Shown: positions 1-8,150 of the stretch, one piece after another
How positions within the stretch are numbered: position 1 is the first letter of the stretch
Layout: every line of letters begins with the position of its first letter
Source of the DNA: JALEFZ01 sp039817415
GTDB lineage: Bacteria; Bacteroidota; Bacteroidia; J057
NCBI GenBank assembly: GCA_039817415.1
Contig: JBCBVV010000029.1
Location: forward strand, 1 to 64,000
DNA length: 64,000 nt
Direction: 5' to 3'
The notes under the pieces: model-generated
The model's input: the letters and a program-made list of their open reading frames with translations, nothing else
What the model was told of the DNA's origin: nothing
The model's database searches: none
Program-made: the position numbers and the translations under genes

Positions 1-1138
1 CTCGTAAAATTTTTATAGATACCCATCTTCTACAATAATGCTCCTCAACCTCATTCCTATGAGGAGAATGCATCCTGTTTAAATGAATCTCTTTTGTAAT
101 AGCGTAATAATCATCCCCACGGCTTAAATCCTGGTTGAACCGAAGAAAGAAGATGTTCTCAACCTGAAAAAACTTAGGTAGGATATTGGTCATCCTACTG
201 AGAAACATCTCAGGAGATGATTTGTATTTCTCCATGATGGCTAGAAATTCAGACTCTTCCCAAGTTGCTTTGGAAAACAGCTGCTTTATATCCTTGATGA
301 TTTCTTGCTGTTTAATAAGGAGGGCAACGGAGAAATAGGAAGCTTTGAAATTGTTGAGTACCTCTTCAAAAGATTTTACTTCAAACATGGAGGCTGTGCG
401 GGGCCTTTCTGCCAATTTCAAAAACTGAAAGCCTAGTTCCTTTCCAAAAAGAAAAGCCTGTTGTGTTTCTGTTAATTCTGGATGGATAAACAAATGGTTT
501 TTACCAGTCAGGAAGACAGATCTAAAGGGACTCAATTTCTGATAATCATGCAGGGGAATCGGCTGAATGCTATATCCAAATTCGTTTTCAAGTAGGTGTT
601 TAAGATCTAGGTGGCTGGGAAAGGTGTCTAGGGTGTACGTCTTACCAAATTCCACCACTGCTTCTTCCAACTCCTCAAAATAGTTATCATGCAACTCTTG
701 ATAGCCCCTTAATGCAGCTAGAAAGAAGTTTTCACGGCTCATTTCATAATTCCTGGCCATTTTTAAAATGGTAGAAATAAAGGCGTTGATTTTGGTAGGG
801 GCGTTGGAGATGAGTTCTAGCAGGGTAGAAGGTTCAAGGCCAAATAGCTCTAAGGGAAGCGATTCAAGGATACCAGAATTCAGCAGCTCAGCAATGGGGG
901 CCATTTTCTTGCTGAGTTTTAGGGAGACCAATTGGTCATAACTCACATCAAGGGCCTGTGCCAAGGCAATGATCTTATCCGTTTTAGGATACTTTTTGCC
1001 TTTTTCTATTTCGTTCAAATAGGAAACAGAGACACCAGCCGCCTTGGACAATTGAGCAAAGGAGAGTCCCTTTTGCACGCGCAATTGCTTCAGTTTCAAA
1101 CCAAAAATGAGTTTGATGTTTTGCTTGTTAATGACCAT
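1..1138 (-). CDS. XRE-family short-chain acyl-type regulator (partial)
   Basis: Transcription regulator read leftward and cut by the left edge, so the C-terminus is missing; about 379 codons are visible. It starts with ATG at 1138 (MVINKQNIKLIFGLKLKQL). Residues about 8-65 form a helix-turn-helix of the HTH_3/XRE type, with FAQLSKAAGVSVSYLNEIEK as the recognition part. The middle resembles the ImmA/IrrE peptidase fold, but the HExxH position reads FGKELGF, so it is probably a ligand-sensing rather than protease domain. Near the edge a CRRW motif fits the C-terminal domain of the RamB/ScfR/PrpR-type family, which senses acyl-CoA-related metabolites. It is divergent from aceB with 213 bp between, the arrangement expected for a glyoxylate-shunt regulator. 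Family assignment is firm; the ligand is inferred. Confidence 0.85.
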   Translation of the reverse strand, partial: MVINKQNIKLIFGLKLKQLRVQKGLSFAQLSKAAGVSVSYLNEIEKGKKYPKTDKIIALAQALDVSYDQLVSLKLSKKMAPIAELLNSGILESLPLELFGLEPSTLLELISNAPTKINAFISTILKMARNYEMSRENFFLAALRGYQELHDNYFEELEEAVVEFGKTYTLDTFPSHLDLKHLLENEFGYSIQPIPLHDYQKLSPFRSVFLTGKNHLFIHPELTETQQAFLFGKELGFQFLKLAERPRTASMFEVKSFEEVLNNFKASYFSVALLIKQQEIIKDIKQLFSKATWEESEFLAIMEKYKSSPEMFLSRMTNILPKFFQVENIFFLRFNQDLSRGDDYYAITKEIHLNRMHSPHRNEVEEHYCRRWVSIKILR

Positions 1139-1280
1139 ATGTGGGGTAGGTGAAGATAAAGGGCATTTTATAGGCCTAATCAAATTTGGTCAAACGCTGA
1201 GGCAATTGCAAGTAATTATTCGCTCTGAAGCTCCTTTTTTCTGATTGCGAATAGATGTATTTTAGCGAAAAAATAAAATT

Positions 1281-1294
1281 AGCGAAAATTCGCT
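1281..1294. promoter_or_regulatory. Inverted repeat, probable operator for the divergent regulator
   Basis: A 14-bp dyad, AGCGAA-AA-TTCGCT, with 6-bp arms and a 2-bp centre. Related half-sites lie on both sides: TTCGCT at 1219-1224, TTGCGAA at 1245-1251, AGCGAAAAA from 1264 and TTTTTCGCT up to 1311. RamB-type regulators bind short TTTGCAAA-like dyads, so this cluster is the natural candidate operator of the regulator at 1-1138. Its right arm runs into the -33 box of the aceB promoter. Binding is inferred. Confidence 0.55.
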
Positions 1295-1324
1295 TGTTTT
1301 TGTTTTTCGCTCATTCTATATTTG
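1294..1324 (+). promoter_or_regulatory. Predicted aceB promoter (Bacteroidota -33/-7)
   Basis: TTG at 1294-1296, a 20-bp spacer and TATATTTG at 1317-1324 fit the Bacteroidota consensus TTG(T)...TAnnTTTG. It ends 27 bp before the aceB ATG. The -33 box touches the operator-like dyad at 1281-1294. Confidence 0.55.
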
Positions 1325-1351
1325 TCCCAGTGAGTTGATAAGACCATTATC

Positions 1352-2959
1352 ATGATCGAAACTAAAACTACCATCTTACCTCATGGAATCGAGATCAAAG
1401 GAGCCCTTCAACAAGGCTATGAAGACATTCTCACCTTTGATGCACTCGAACTTCTAGCCCTTCTACACAGGAATTTAAATCAACGTAGAAAGGGGCTACT
1501 TACCTTCAGAGAGATTCAGACAGAAAAACTCGAGGAGGGAGCTAAGTTAGATTTTCTACGAGAGACCCAAGCGATAAGAGACGGAGATTGGACCGTTGCG
1601 CCTATTCCTAATGACCTGCAAGACAGAAGAGTAGAAATCACAGGCCCCGTCGAGCGAAAAATGGTCATCAATGCCCTCAATTCAGGAGCCAAGGTATTCA
1701 TGGCGGATTTTGAAGATTCAAATTCTCCTACTTGGGACAACAATCTCCAAGGTCAAATCAATTTGCGGGATGCCGTAAACCGAAGCATTACTTTCTACCA
1801 TAAGAAAAAGGATAAGCACTACCAATTAAATGAAGAGGTAGCGACCCTGATGGTTCGACCAAGGGGGTGGCACTTATTGGAGAGACATGTATGGGTTGAT
1901 GGGGAAGAAGTGAGTGGAGGCTTGATGGATTTTGCCTTGTACACATTTCACAATGCCTCAGAATTGATTTCCCGAGGATCTGCTCCCTACTTTTACCTAC
2001 CTAAATTAGAGCATTACCTAGAAGCGAGGCTTTGGAACGATGCCTTTATTCTTGCTCAAAGCTATCTCGGCTTACCCTTGGGTACCATCAAGGCTACCGT
2101 TTTGGTGGAGACGCTTCCTGCTTCCTTCCAATTGGATGAAATACTATATGAGTTAAGAGATCACTCTGCTGGGTTAAATTGTGGAAGATGGGACTATATT
2201 TTTTCCTTTATCAAAAAGCTAGGAAAAAGACCTGAATACCTCATGCCAGATCGGGATCAAGTGGGAATGACGGTTCCCTTCATGGAGGCTTACACTTCTC
2301 TGGTCATCAAGACTTGTCATAAAAGAAATGTTCATGCAATGGGTGGAATGGCGGCTCAGATTCCTATAAAAAATGATGATGAGGCCAATGCCAAAGCCTT
2401 GGAGAAGGTAAGAAAAGACAAGGAAAGGGAGGCGAAAGCTGGACATGATGGTTCATGGGTAGCCCATCCAGCCTTGGTGCCAGTCGCCATGGAACAATTT
2501 GATCGCTTTATGCCCACAGCCAATCAAATTTATAATAAGAGAGAAGATGTTTCAGTCAGTGCAGAAGACCTTACGGCTATTCCACAAGGGAGTATCACAG
2601 AAGCTGGCTTGAGAAAAAATATTGATGTCGGGATTCAGTACATCGAGGCTTGGTTAAGAGGCAATGGCTGCGTCCCCATTTACCACCTAATGGAGGATGC
2701 TGCTACGGCTGAAATTTCAAGAACACAAATTTGGCAATGGCTTCGACATCCAGAAGCAACCTTGATAGACGGACGCCCAATTACCTTGAAGTTGTACCAA
2801 GAAATGCTTCCAGAACAGCTGTCTCATATTCAGGTACTCATTGGAGAGGAAGCTTATAAGGCAGGGAAATTTGATGAAGCTGCTAAGCTGTTTGATGAGC
2901 TAGTAACGAGTGAAAAACTTGAAGAATTTCTGACCCTGAAGGCTTACGCCTACATCTAG
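1352..2959 (+). CDS. aceB: Malate synthase A
   Basis: Condenses glyoxylate with acetyl-CoA to malate, the second step of the glyoxylate shunt, in the cytoplasm. 535 residues, the usual size of the A isoform. The family signature HSAGLNCGRWDYIFS is present, as are the substrate-binding region MVRPRGWHL and the late catalytic segment MEDAATAEISRTQIWQW containing the conserved Asp. The start is ATG at 1352, downstream of a good promoter. It is the first gene of a pair with aceA (135 bp apart) and is divergent from the probable regulator. The pair lets the cell grow on acetate or fatty-acid-derived acetyl-CoA. Confidence 0.97.
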   Translation: MIETKTTILPHGIEIKGALQQGYEDILTFDALELLALLHRNLNQRRKGLLTFREIQTEKLEEGAKLDFLRETQAIRDGDWTVAPIPNDLQDRRVEITGPVERKMVINALNSGAKVFMADFEDSNSPTWDNNLQGQINLRDAVNRSITFYHKKKDKHYQLNEEVATLMVRPRGWHLLERHVWVDGEEVSGGLMDFALYTFHNASELISRGSAPYFYLPKLEHYLEARLWNDAFILAQSYLGLPLGTIKATVLVETLPASFQLDEILYELRDHSAGLNCGRWDYIFSFIKKLGKRPEYLMPDRDQVGMTVPFMEAYTSLVIKTCHKRNVHAMGGMAAQIPIKNDDEANAKALEKVRKDKEREAKAGHDGSWVAHPALVPVAMEQFDRFMPTANQIYNKREDVSVSAEDLTAIPQGSITEAGLRKNIDVGIQYIEAWLRGNGCVPIYHLMEDAATAEISRTQIWQWLRHPEATLIDGRPITLKLYQEMLPEQLSHIQVLIGEEAYKAGKFDEAAKLFDELVTSEKLEEFLTLKAYAYI

Positions 2960-3004
2960 AAAGTAAAACCACCTAAAAGGAAACTGTACAGGTAAGCATA
3001 TGTT

Positions 3005-3050
3005 GGCGGTCTACATCACCACCGCCTACTGGGAGAGGACTGTCTCCGCC
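3005..3050 (+). promoter_or_regulatory. Two short hairpins in the aceB-aceA intercistronic region
   Basis: GGCGGT (3005-3010) can pair with ACCGCC (3021-3026), and GGAGA (3032-3036) with TCTCC (3043-3047). GGCGG at 3005-3009 can also pair with CCGCC at 3046-3050, so two mutually exclusive folds are possible. No T-run follows, so it is not a simple terminator. It could protect RNA ends or tune aceA expression relative to aceB. Confidence 0.35.
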
Positions 3051-3094
3051 TTACCGAGAAATACTCTGCTTTTCAATTGCTAAAAACTAACAAG

Positions 3095-4378
3095 ATGAAC
3101 AATCGTGCCCAACAAATCGATGCCCTCGTTTCCGACTGGTTGAGTAATCCCAGATGGAAAAACACACAGCGTCCTTACACTGCTGAGGATGTAGTAAACC
3201 TAAGAGGCTCACTTCAAATTGCCTATACATTGGCAGAAGAAGGTGCGAAAAAACTTTGGGAGGGTATCCACGGTGATGATCCAATATGTGGATTGGGTGC
3301 CCTCAGCGGAAATCAGGCAATCCAGGAAGTTCAAGCCGGCCTCAAGGCGATATACTGTTCTGGATGGCAAGTAGCTGCAGATGGCAACACCTCAGGAAAT
3401 ATGTACCCCGACCAGTCTCTTTACCCTGTGGATTCTGTACCCAAAATGGTTACTCGAATCAACCAAGCCCTACAGCGTACAGATCAGATTCATTGGATGC
3501 AGGGAAATACTGAAACGGACTGGTTAGTTCCTATCGTAGCAGATGCAGAAGCGGGCTTTGGTGGAAACCTTAATGCCTTCGAATTGATGAAAGCGATGAT
3601 TCAGGCAGGAGCAGCAGGGGTACACTTCGAAGATCAGCTTTCCTCAGCCAAAAAATGTGGACACTTGGGAGGGAAGGTGCTTGTCCCTACACAGGAAGCA
3701 GAAAATAAGCTCATTGCGGCAAGATTAGCTGCGGATGTTTGCGGTACTTCAACTGTATTGATCGCAAGGACTGATGCAGATGCGGCCGAATTGATTACCT
3801 CAGATATAGATCCTAGAGACCAACAGTTTTTGACAGGAAAAAGATCTGCGGAAGGCTTTTACTATGTGAATAATGGGATTGAAGCCTGTATCAGCCGTGC
3901 CCTTTCCTATGCGCCTTATGCGGACATGATTTGGATGGAAACCTCAAAGCCAAATCTAGATCAGGCAAAAGCCTTCGCTGAAGTAGTTTTGAAAGAATAT
4001 CCTGACCTCAAATTGGCGTATAACTGTTCGCCTTCTTTCAACTGGAAAGCCAATCTGGACGATTCTACCATGAAAAAATACAGAGAGGAGCTAAACGCCA
4101 TGGGGTACAAATTCCAGTTTATCACCTTGGCTGGATGGCATGCCTTAAACAACAGCATGTTTGAGCTAGCTAGTGCTTATCAGCAGGAAGGGATGTATGC
4201 CTATAGTCAGCTACAAGAAAGGGAGTTTGCCAATGAAGCAAATGGTTACAGAGCTGCCAAACACCAGACTTTTGTTGGGACCAGCTTCTTTGATGCAGTT
4301 CAACAAACTATCACCAGAGGGAAGTCTTCTACCACTGCCATGGAAGGATCTACCGAGAACGAACAGTTCTTTGGATAA
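3095..4378 (+). CDS. aceA: Isocitrate lyase
   Basis: Splits isocitrate into glyoxylate and succinate, the first step of the glyoxylate shunt. 427 residues from ATG 3095 (MNNRAQQIDALVSDW); an in-frame TTG at 3077 would add six residues but is a poorer start. The active-site motif KKCGHLGGK is intact, with the catalytic Cys. The WQVAADGN segment, VADAEAGFGG (Mg-binding acidic residues) and the C-terminal TFVGTSFFD region are also conserved. It follows aceB in the same direction and is closed by a terminator at 4455-4491. Confidence 0.97.
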   Translation: MNNRAQQIDALVSDWLSNPRWKNTQRPYTAEDVVNLRGSLQIAYTLAEEGAKKLWEGIHGDDPICGLGALSGNQAIQEVQAGLKAIYCSGWQVAADGNTSGNMYPDQSLYPVDSVPKMVTRINQALQRTDQIHWMQGNTETDWLVPIVADAEAGFGGNLNAFELMKAMIQAGAAGVHFEDQLSSAKKCGHLGGKVLVPTQEAENKLIAARLAADVCGTSTVLIARTDADAAELITSDIDPRDQQFLTGKRSAEGFYYVNNGIEACISRALSYAPYADMIWMETSKPNLDQAKAFAEVVLKEYPDLKLAYNCSPSFNWKANLDDSTMKKYREELNAMGYKFQFITLAGWHALNNSMFELASAYQQEGMYAYSQLQEREFANEANGYRAAKHQTFVGTSFFDAVQQTITRGKSSTTAMEGSTENEQFFG

Positions 4379-4454
4379 GAATAAGGTTGAGACCAAAGAG
4401 TTTTTCGTTCTTTTCTACAAGGTGATGTAACTAGGCGTAAGTCGATTACGCAAT

Positions 4455-4491
4455 AAACCCGGCCATTCTAAGGAGTGCGTCGGGTTTTTTT
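4455..4491 (+). terminator. Rho-independent terminator of aceBA
   Basis: AAACCCG (4455-4461) pairs with CGGGTTT (4481-4487) and is followed by more T. A smaller hairpin, GCGTAA/TTACGC, lies just upstream. The T-run overlaps the stop codon of the convergent gene at 4490. Confidence 0.8.
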
Positions 4492-5452
4492 ATTCCCGAT
4501 TTTCAGGTACGTAGTAGTTTCTCTTCCAATCAATGGCCTTTTCCCCTAAGTCAATGCCCAGGGTAATTTCGTGTGAAGGGCCAAATGGGCGATTGAGGTC
4601 TGTACGAAGGGGCATGAAGTCTGCTGAATAGATGATCTTGACCGAGTTGTATTTGATCCCGGCCAACAGACCTCCCATCCAACCCGTTCGATAACTTATG
4701 CCTGCAATCAGACTTTCTTCATTGAAATAAAATCTAACGGTCCCTTCCATTTGATAGGGAGTTGATGGGAGTTTTCTTACCAAGATAGAAGGTTCGATCT
4801 TCATGTTAGTGTATTCAAACTTATATCCCAATAGCAGGAAATAGTAACGCTGAAGTCTATCAAATACCCCATCAGTAGAGTTAAAGGGCAGGTAATTTCC
4901 AGCCTGAATCAAGTTGGGAGATGAAAAGCCAGCGTAGAGATTGTCATTTCTGAAATAGGCTCCAAAAGCTAAATCACCTGACCAATATTGATACACATCT
5001 CCTGGAATGGCATTGTCTGCTGGATTGACAAAAAACACATTGCTTAGGTCTATCTTGTGCTGAAGAAACTTAAGGGAAAGGCCTAAGCTAAAATAGTTCT
5101 GTCCGTTGTTACCTGGATAACCTACTGGCATTTGAAAAGCATAGCCAAACTGAGCACCATTCCTGACGTTGGGTCCCCATTTGTCGTGCATCACACTGAT
5201 GGCTAGTCCATTTTTATCATCCACAAATCCGTTATAGGTCGCTATGGCTGTCTGCGGACTGAAGGCAAACCTTTGCCACTGTCTTCTGTAATTGAGTCGA
5301 AACTCGTGAAGTCCTTCTGCGGCAATCCCACCAGGGTTGATCAGAAAGGTATTGTTTCGGTATTGCGAAAACAATGGATCCTCCTGTGCCAAAAGAGCTG
5401 GTCCCATCAGAAGCAAAGGAAGTAAAACGATTAAAAAGTAAAGTTTTTTCAT
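4490..5452 (-). CDS. PorP/SprF family outer-membrane protein (type IX secretion partner)
   Basis: 320 residues from ATG 5452, which begins a clear signal peptide (MKKLYFLIVLLPLLLMG...LLAQ); an in-frame ATG at 5491 would put 13 residues before it. After cleavage, EDPLFSQYRNNTFLINPG is the standard PorP/SprF opening, where the mature protein forms an outer-membrane beta-barrel. The rest alternates aromatic beta-strands, with regions such as GLALSVMHD-like turns and a C-terminal GIDLGEK strand. Family members sit beside, and are needed for surface attachment of, proteins with type B sorting domains. It starts 10 bp after the 786-residue SprB-repeat protein, so the two are almost certainly one operon. 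Confidence 0.92.
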   Translation of the reverse strand: MKKLYFLIVLLPLLLMGPALLAQEDPLFSQYRNNTFLINPGGIAAEGLHEFRLNYRRQWQRFAFSPQTAIATYNGFVDDKNGLAISVMHDKWGPNVRNGAQFGYAFQMPVGYPGNNGQNYFSLGLSLKFLQHKIDLSNVFFVNPADNAIPGDVYQYWSGDLAFGAYFRNDNLYAGFSSPNLIQAGNYLPFNSTDGVFDRLQRYYFLLLGYKFEYTNMKIEPSILVRKLPSTPYQMEGTVRFYFNEESLIAGISYRTGWMGGLLAGIKYNSVKIIYSADFMPLRTDLNRPFGPSHEITLGIDLGEKAIDWKRNYYVPENRE

Positions 5453-5462
5453 GAGTTCTGAT

Positions 5463-7823
5463 CTAGCGAACCAAGGTAATAGTTCCGTCAATTTGTAGCA
5501 GTCTTCCTCTTTCCTGTATAGTTAATACCCAGAAATAGGTAGCCTCAGGGAGAGGAGCGCCTTCGAGAGTTCCATCCCAGCTTTGGTCGTAAGAACTTTG
5601 TTCGAAAATCAATTGCCCCCATCGGTTATAAATCTCTAGGGTATTCTCTGGAAATTGAGAGAGGCAAGGAATTTCGAAGGTATCGTTTACCCCATCATTA
5701 TTGGGGGAGAATCCCATTTCCTTTTCCTCACAGACTTCTGAAAGCGTAGGGGCTTGGTAGGGAACATTGAAAAGGGTGTCTTGCTGACAACCATTGGCAT
5801 CAACTACGCGGAGTTTGTATTCTCCTTCGGGAAGATTTTCTAGTACATTTCCCTCTATACTATCATTCCATATAAATACATAGGGCTCTTGTCCTCCTAA
5901 AGCACTCGCCTCAATTTTTCCGCCTATTGTTCCTTGGTTGGGTTCCACAAGCGCGCTAACAGAGATTTTACTCCCTTCTTCAATATCAAAAGTAGAGGTA
6001 GAAGTACAGCCTTCATCATCAGTGATGGTAACATCATAGGAGCCTGCTTCTACATCCCATAGGTTTGCCTCTACAGTTCCATTGGACCAGGAGTATGAAT
6101 AATTCCCATAGCCTCCGGAAATATCGAGTAACACATCAGCAGTCTGATCACCCTCACAAGCTGGCGCTTGGACAAAGGCGTTTATTTCAATGGGCTGTGG
6201 TTTAGGCAAGACTTCATAGGAACTAGAGACTGAGCAGCCAAATCGATCCGTAACTTTAATAGGATAATTTCCTTCTGCTAAATTATTTCTTGAGAATGAG
6301 CTATTTCCATCCCCCCAATCAATGGCGTAGGGAGAGGTTCCACCCGAAACCATTACTTCTACAGTCGGTCCTTCATCAAATGAACAAATTTCATCATAAT
6401 CATTCAACCTAATACTCAATGGTGGAGGACTAGATAGCCGATAAGAATCAGAAGAGGAAGCTCCATTGGCGTCAGAGACAAGGACTGCATATTCTCCTGC
6501 CGGTAGTTTGTTGATAGAGTTGGATGGCTGACCAGTTGACCAACTGTAGCTATATGGTCGCACGCCACCTGAAATGGAAGCAACCAGTCTGCCAAGGCTG
6601 TCACCAGCACATTGGGAAGATTGGAGCACTTGAATTTCTACGGTAAGCGCTTGAGGTTGCGTCAAGGTCAGACTAGTTTCGCCCTCGCAACCTTGTTGAT
6701 CAACTACAGAAATGTGGTATTCGCCAGCTTCTAAGCCCGTTCTGCTTAAGGAATTCGACTGAAAACCAGCCCAATCAATTTCATAAGGAGCCGTTCCCCC
6801 ATTGACCATGATATTGGCTGCCCCATCGCTAGCTCCAAACTGACTGACATCGAATCCATTGTAATTTGTACTAGCCTCTGCAATAGCCTCGATCTCAAAT
6901 CGCTCAATTTCAAGATAATTGCTCGATAACTGGACGCAAGATTGAGAGGTCAAAGAGTTGATGTCGGTTAGAGGAAAAAAGCTTGGTGGACTGGCATAAA
7001 AAAGGGCATACACCCTGTAATGTCCTATAGGTAGAAGGGTGTAATCTAAAGAGTCGCCCGGTAGGGGTCTCAATACTCTGTTCAGGGTATCAGTCAAATA
7101 GAATTGATAGGATTGGCTACCAGAAAAATCAGAGGTAAAGGATGGGTTTTTAACCTTTTCTCCACTACAAATTCTGTTATTTCCTACGATTGAAAGGGTA
7201 GGACTGACGGGAGCACATACGTCTTCACTGCGGAATTCAATATTATCAACACCTATGTCTCCTAAACTTTTGTTTCCTGACCCTTTAAATCTTAGCTGAA
7301 AGGTAGAAGAGTAAGAAGAGGGTGGGATGGAAATCGATTTATTAGTCCAAATCGCTTCAACAGTATCACTCATCCAGACAGTCGTCCAGTTGAGGCCTCC
7401 ATCGTTAGAAGATTCCAGCCAAAGGGTATCATTGTCCACAGGACCGATACTGGTATTGATCATGCAGAAAAATACCTTTAGAGGATTGGTATCATTGTAA
7501 GCACTTAAGTCGACTATAGGTGATTCAAGGAGGGGTGTTTCGCCTGGAAGAAGGTCAATCGTATGGCATCTGGCGTATAAACCGTTCCCATCACAATCAT
7601 TTACGGCTGGTATTCCCTGTTGGGAAAATGCATCCTGACGATTCCAGTTGCATTTGGGAGCTACACATCCTGTACTAGACGAACAGTCCCATGTGGAGGC
7701 ACAGCTTCCAATCCAATTGTCAAAATCCTCTTCTATGTAGACTCCCTGGGCCTGTAAAGAAATACTGACCTGAAATAGGAGATGGACAAAAAGAAGCCTG
7801 ACGAAAAATCCCTTGATATTCAT
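5463..7823 (-). CDS. SprB-repeat surface protein with gliding-motility C-terminal sorting domain
   Basis: 786-residue secreted protein. Residues 1-26 are a signal peptide ending LQAQ. Residues about 80-200 resemble a MAM/jelly-roll-like beta domain (ending GVDNIEF). From about residue 330 there are five SprB-type repeats, each with GG-PY-x-W and AGEY/EGxY-x-V-x-D-x-x-GC cores. The last 90 residues are a type B T9SS sorting domain: MGFSPNNDGVNDTF, IYNRWGQLIF, WDGT and the end TITLVR. Such proteins cross the outer membrane through the type IX system and act in adhesion or gliding. The PorP/SprF-like gene follows directly. The binding target cannot be read from the sequence. Confidence 0.9.
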   Translation of the reverse strand: MNIKGFFVRLLFVHLLFQVSISLQAQGVYIEEDFDNWIGSCASTWDCSSSTGCVAPKCNWNRQDAFSQQGIPAVNDCDGNGLYARCHTIDLLPGETPLLESPIVDLSAYNDTNPLKVFFCMINTSIGPVDNDTLWLESSNDGGLNWTTVWMSDTVEAIWTNKSISIPPSSYSSTFQLRFKGSGNKSLGDIGVDNIEFRSEDVCAPVSPTLSIVGNNRICSGEKVKNPSFTSDFSGSQSYQFYLTDTLNRVLRPLPGDSLDYTLLPIGHYRVYALFYASPPSFFPLTDINSLTSQSCVQLSSNYLEIERFEIEAIAEASTNYNGFDVSQFGASDGAANIMVNGGTAPYEIDWAGFQSNSLSRTGLEAGEYHISVVDQQGCEGETSLTLTQPQALTVEIQVLQSSQCAGDSLGRLVASISGGVRPYSYSWSTGQPSNSINKLPAGEYAVLVSDANGASSSDSYRLSSPPPLSIRLNDYDEICSFDEGPTVEVMVSGGTSPYAIDWGDGNSSFSRNNLAEGNYPIKVTDRFGCSVSSSYEVLPKPQPIEINAFVQAPACEGDQTADVLLDISGGYGNYSYSWSNGTVEANLWDVEAGSYDVTITDDEGCTSTSTFDIEEGSKISVSALVEPNQGTIGGKIEASALGGQEPYVFIWNDSIEGNVLENLPEGEYKLRVVDANGCQQDTLFNVPYQAPTLSEVCEEKEMGFSPNNDGVNDTFEIPCLSQFPENTLEIYNRWGQLIFEQSSYDQSWDGTLEGAPLPEATYFWVLTIQERGRLLQIDGTITLVR

Positions 7824-8072
7824 GGTGATTTCATATAGAAATATTACCCTTCATCCCCTCTTTCCAACAGTTAACTCATTCAAATTTCATGCTAGAGTTT
7901 ACGGGAATGGTCTAGTAATAAAACTTTGTTTTTGGTTTGGATATAATACCAAAAGTAAGATTATGTAGCTGAATAGGGAAAGAAGGCTGTTTCAGTGGTA
8001 AGAATGCAGGGATCAACTCGCTTTCCTTCTAGGTGAAGGGAAACTTTTTTCGCTATAATTCAAGCGTTTATG
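7824..8072. other. Intergenic region upstream of the SprB-repeat gene
   Basis: AT-rich leader and presumed promoter region of the leftward 786-residue surface protein. No convincing coding frame or -33/-7 pair was found. The right end abuts the sucC terminator. Confidence 0.4.
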
Positions 8073-8105
8073 AACAATAAAAGGGAATGTCCATAAGACA
8101 TTCCC
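8073..8105 (-). terminator. Rho-independent terminator of sucC
   Basis: Perfect 9-bp stem, GGGAATGTC (8083-8091) with GACATTCCC (8097-8105), and a 5-nt loop. Read leftward it is followed by TTTTATTGTT, as expected for the end of the sucC transcript. Confidence 0.85.
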
Positions 8106-8150
8106 TGGTAGTTATAGTTAGTTTTTCTATTAGATGTATACTCTTTCTCC

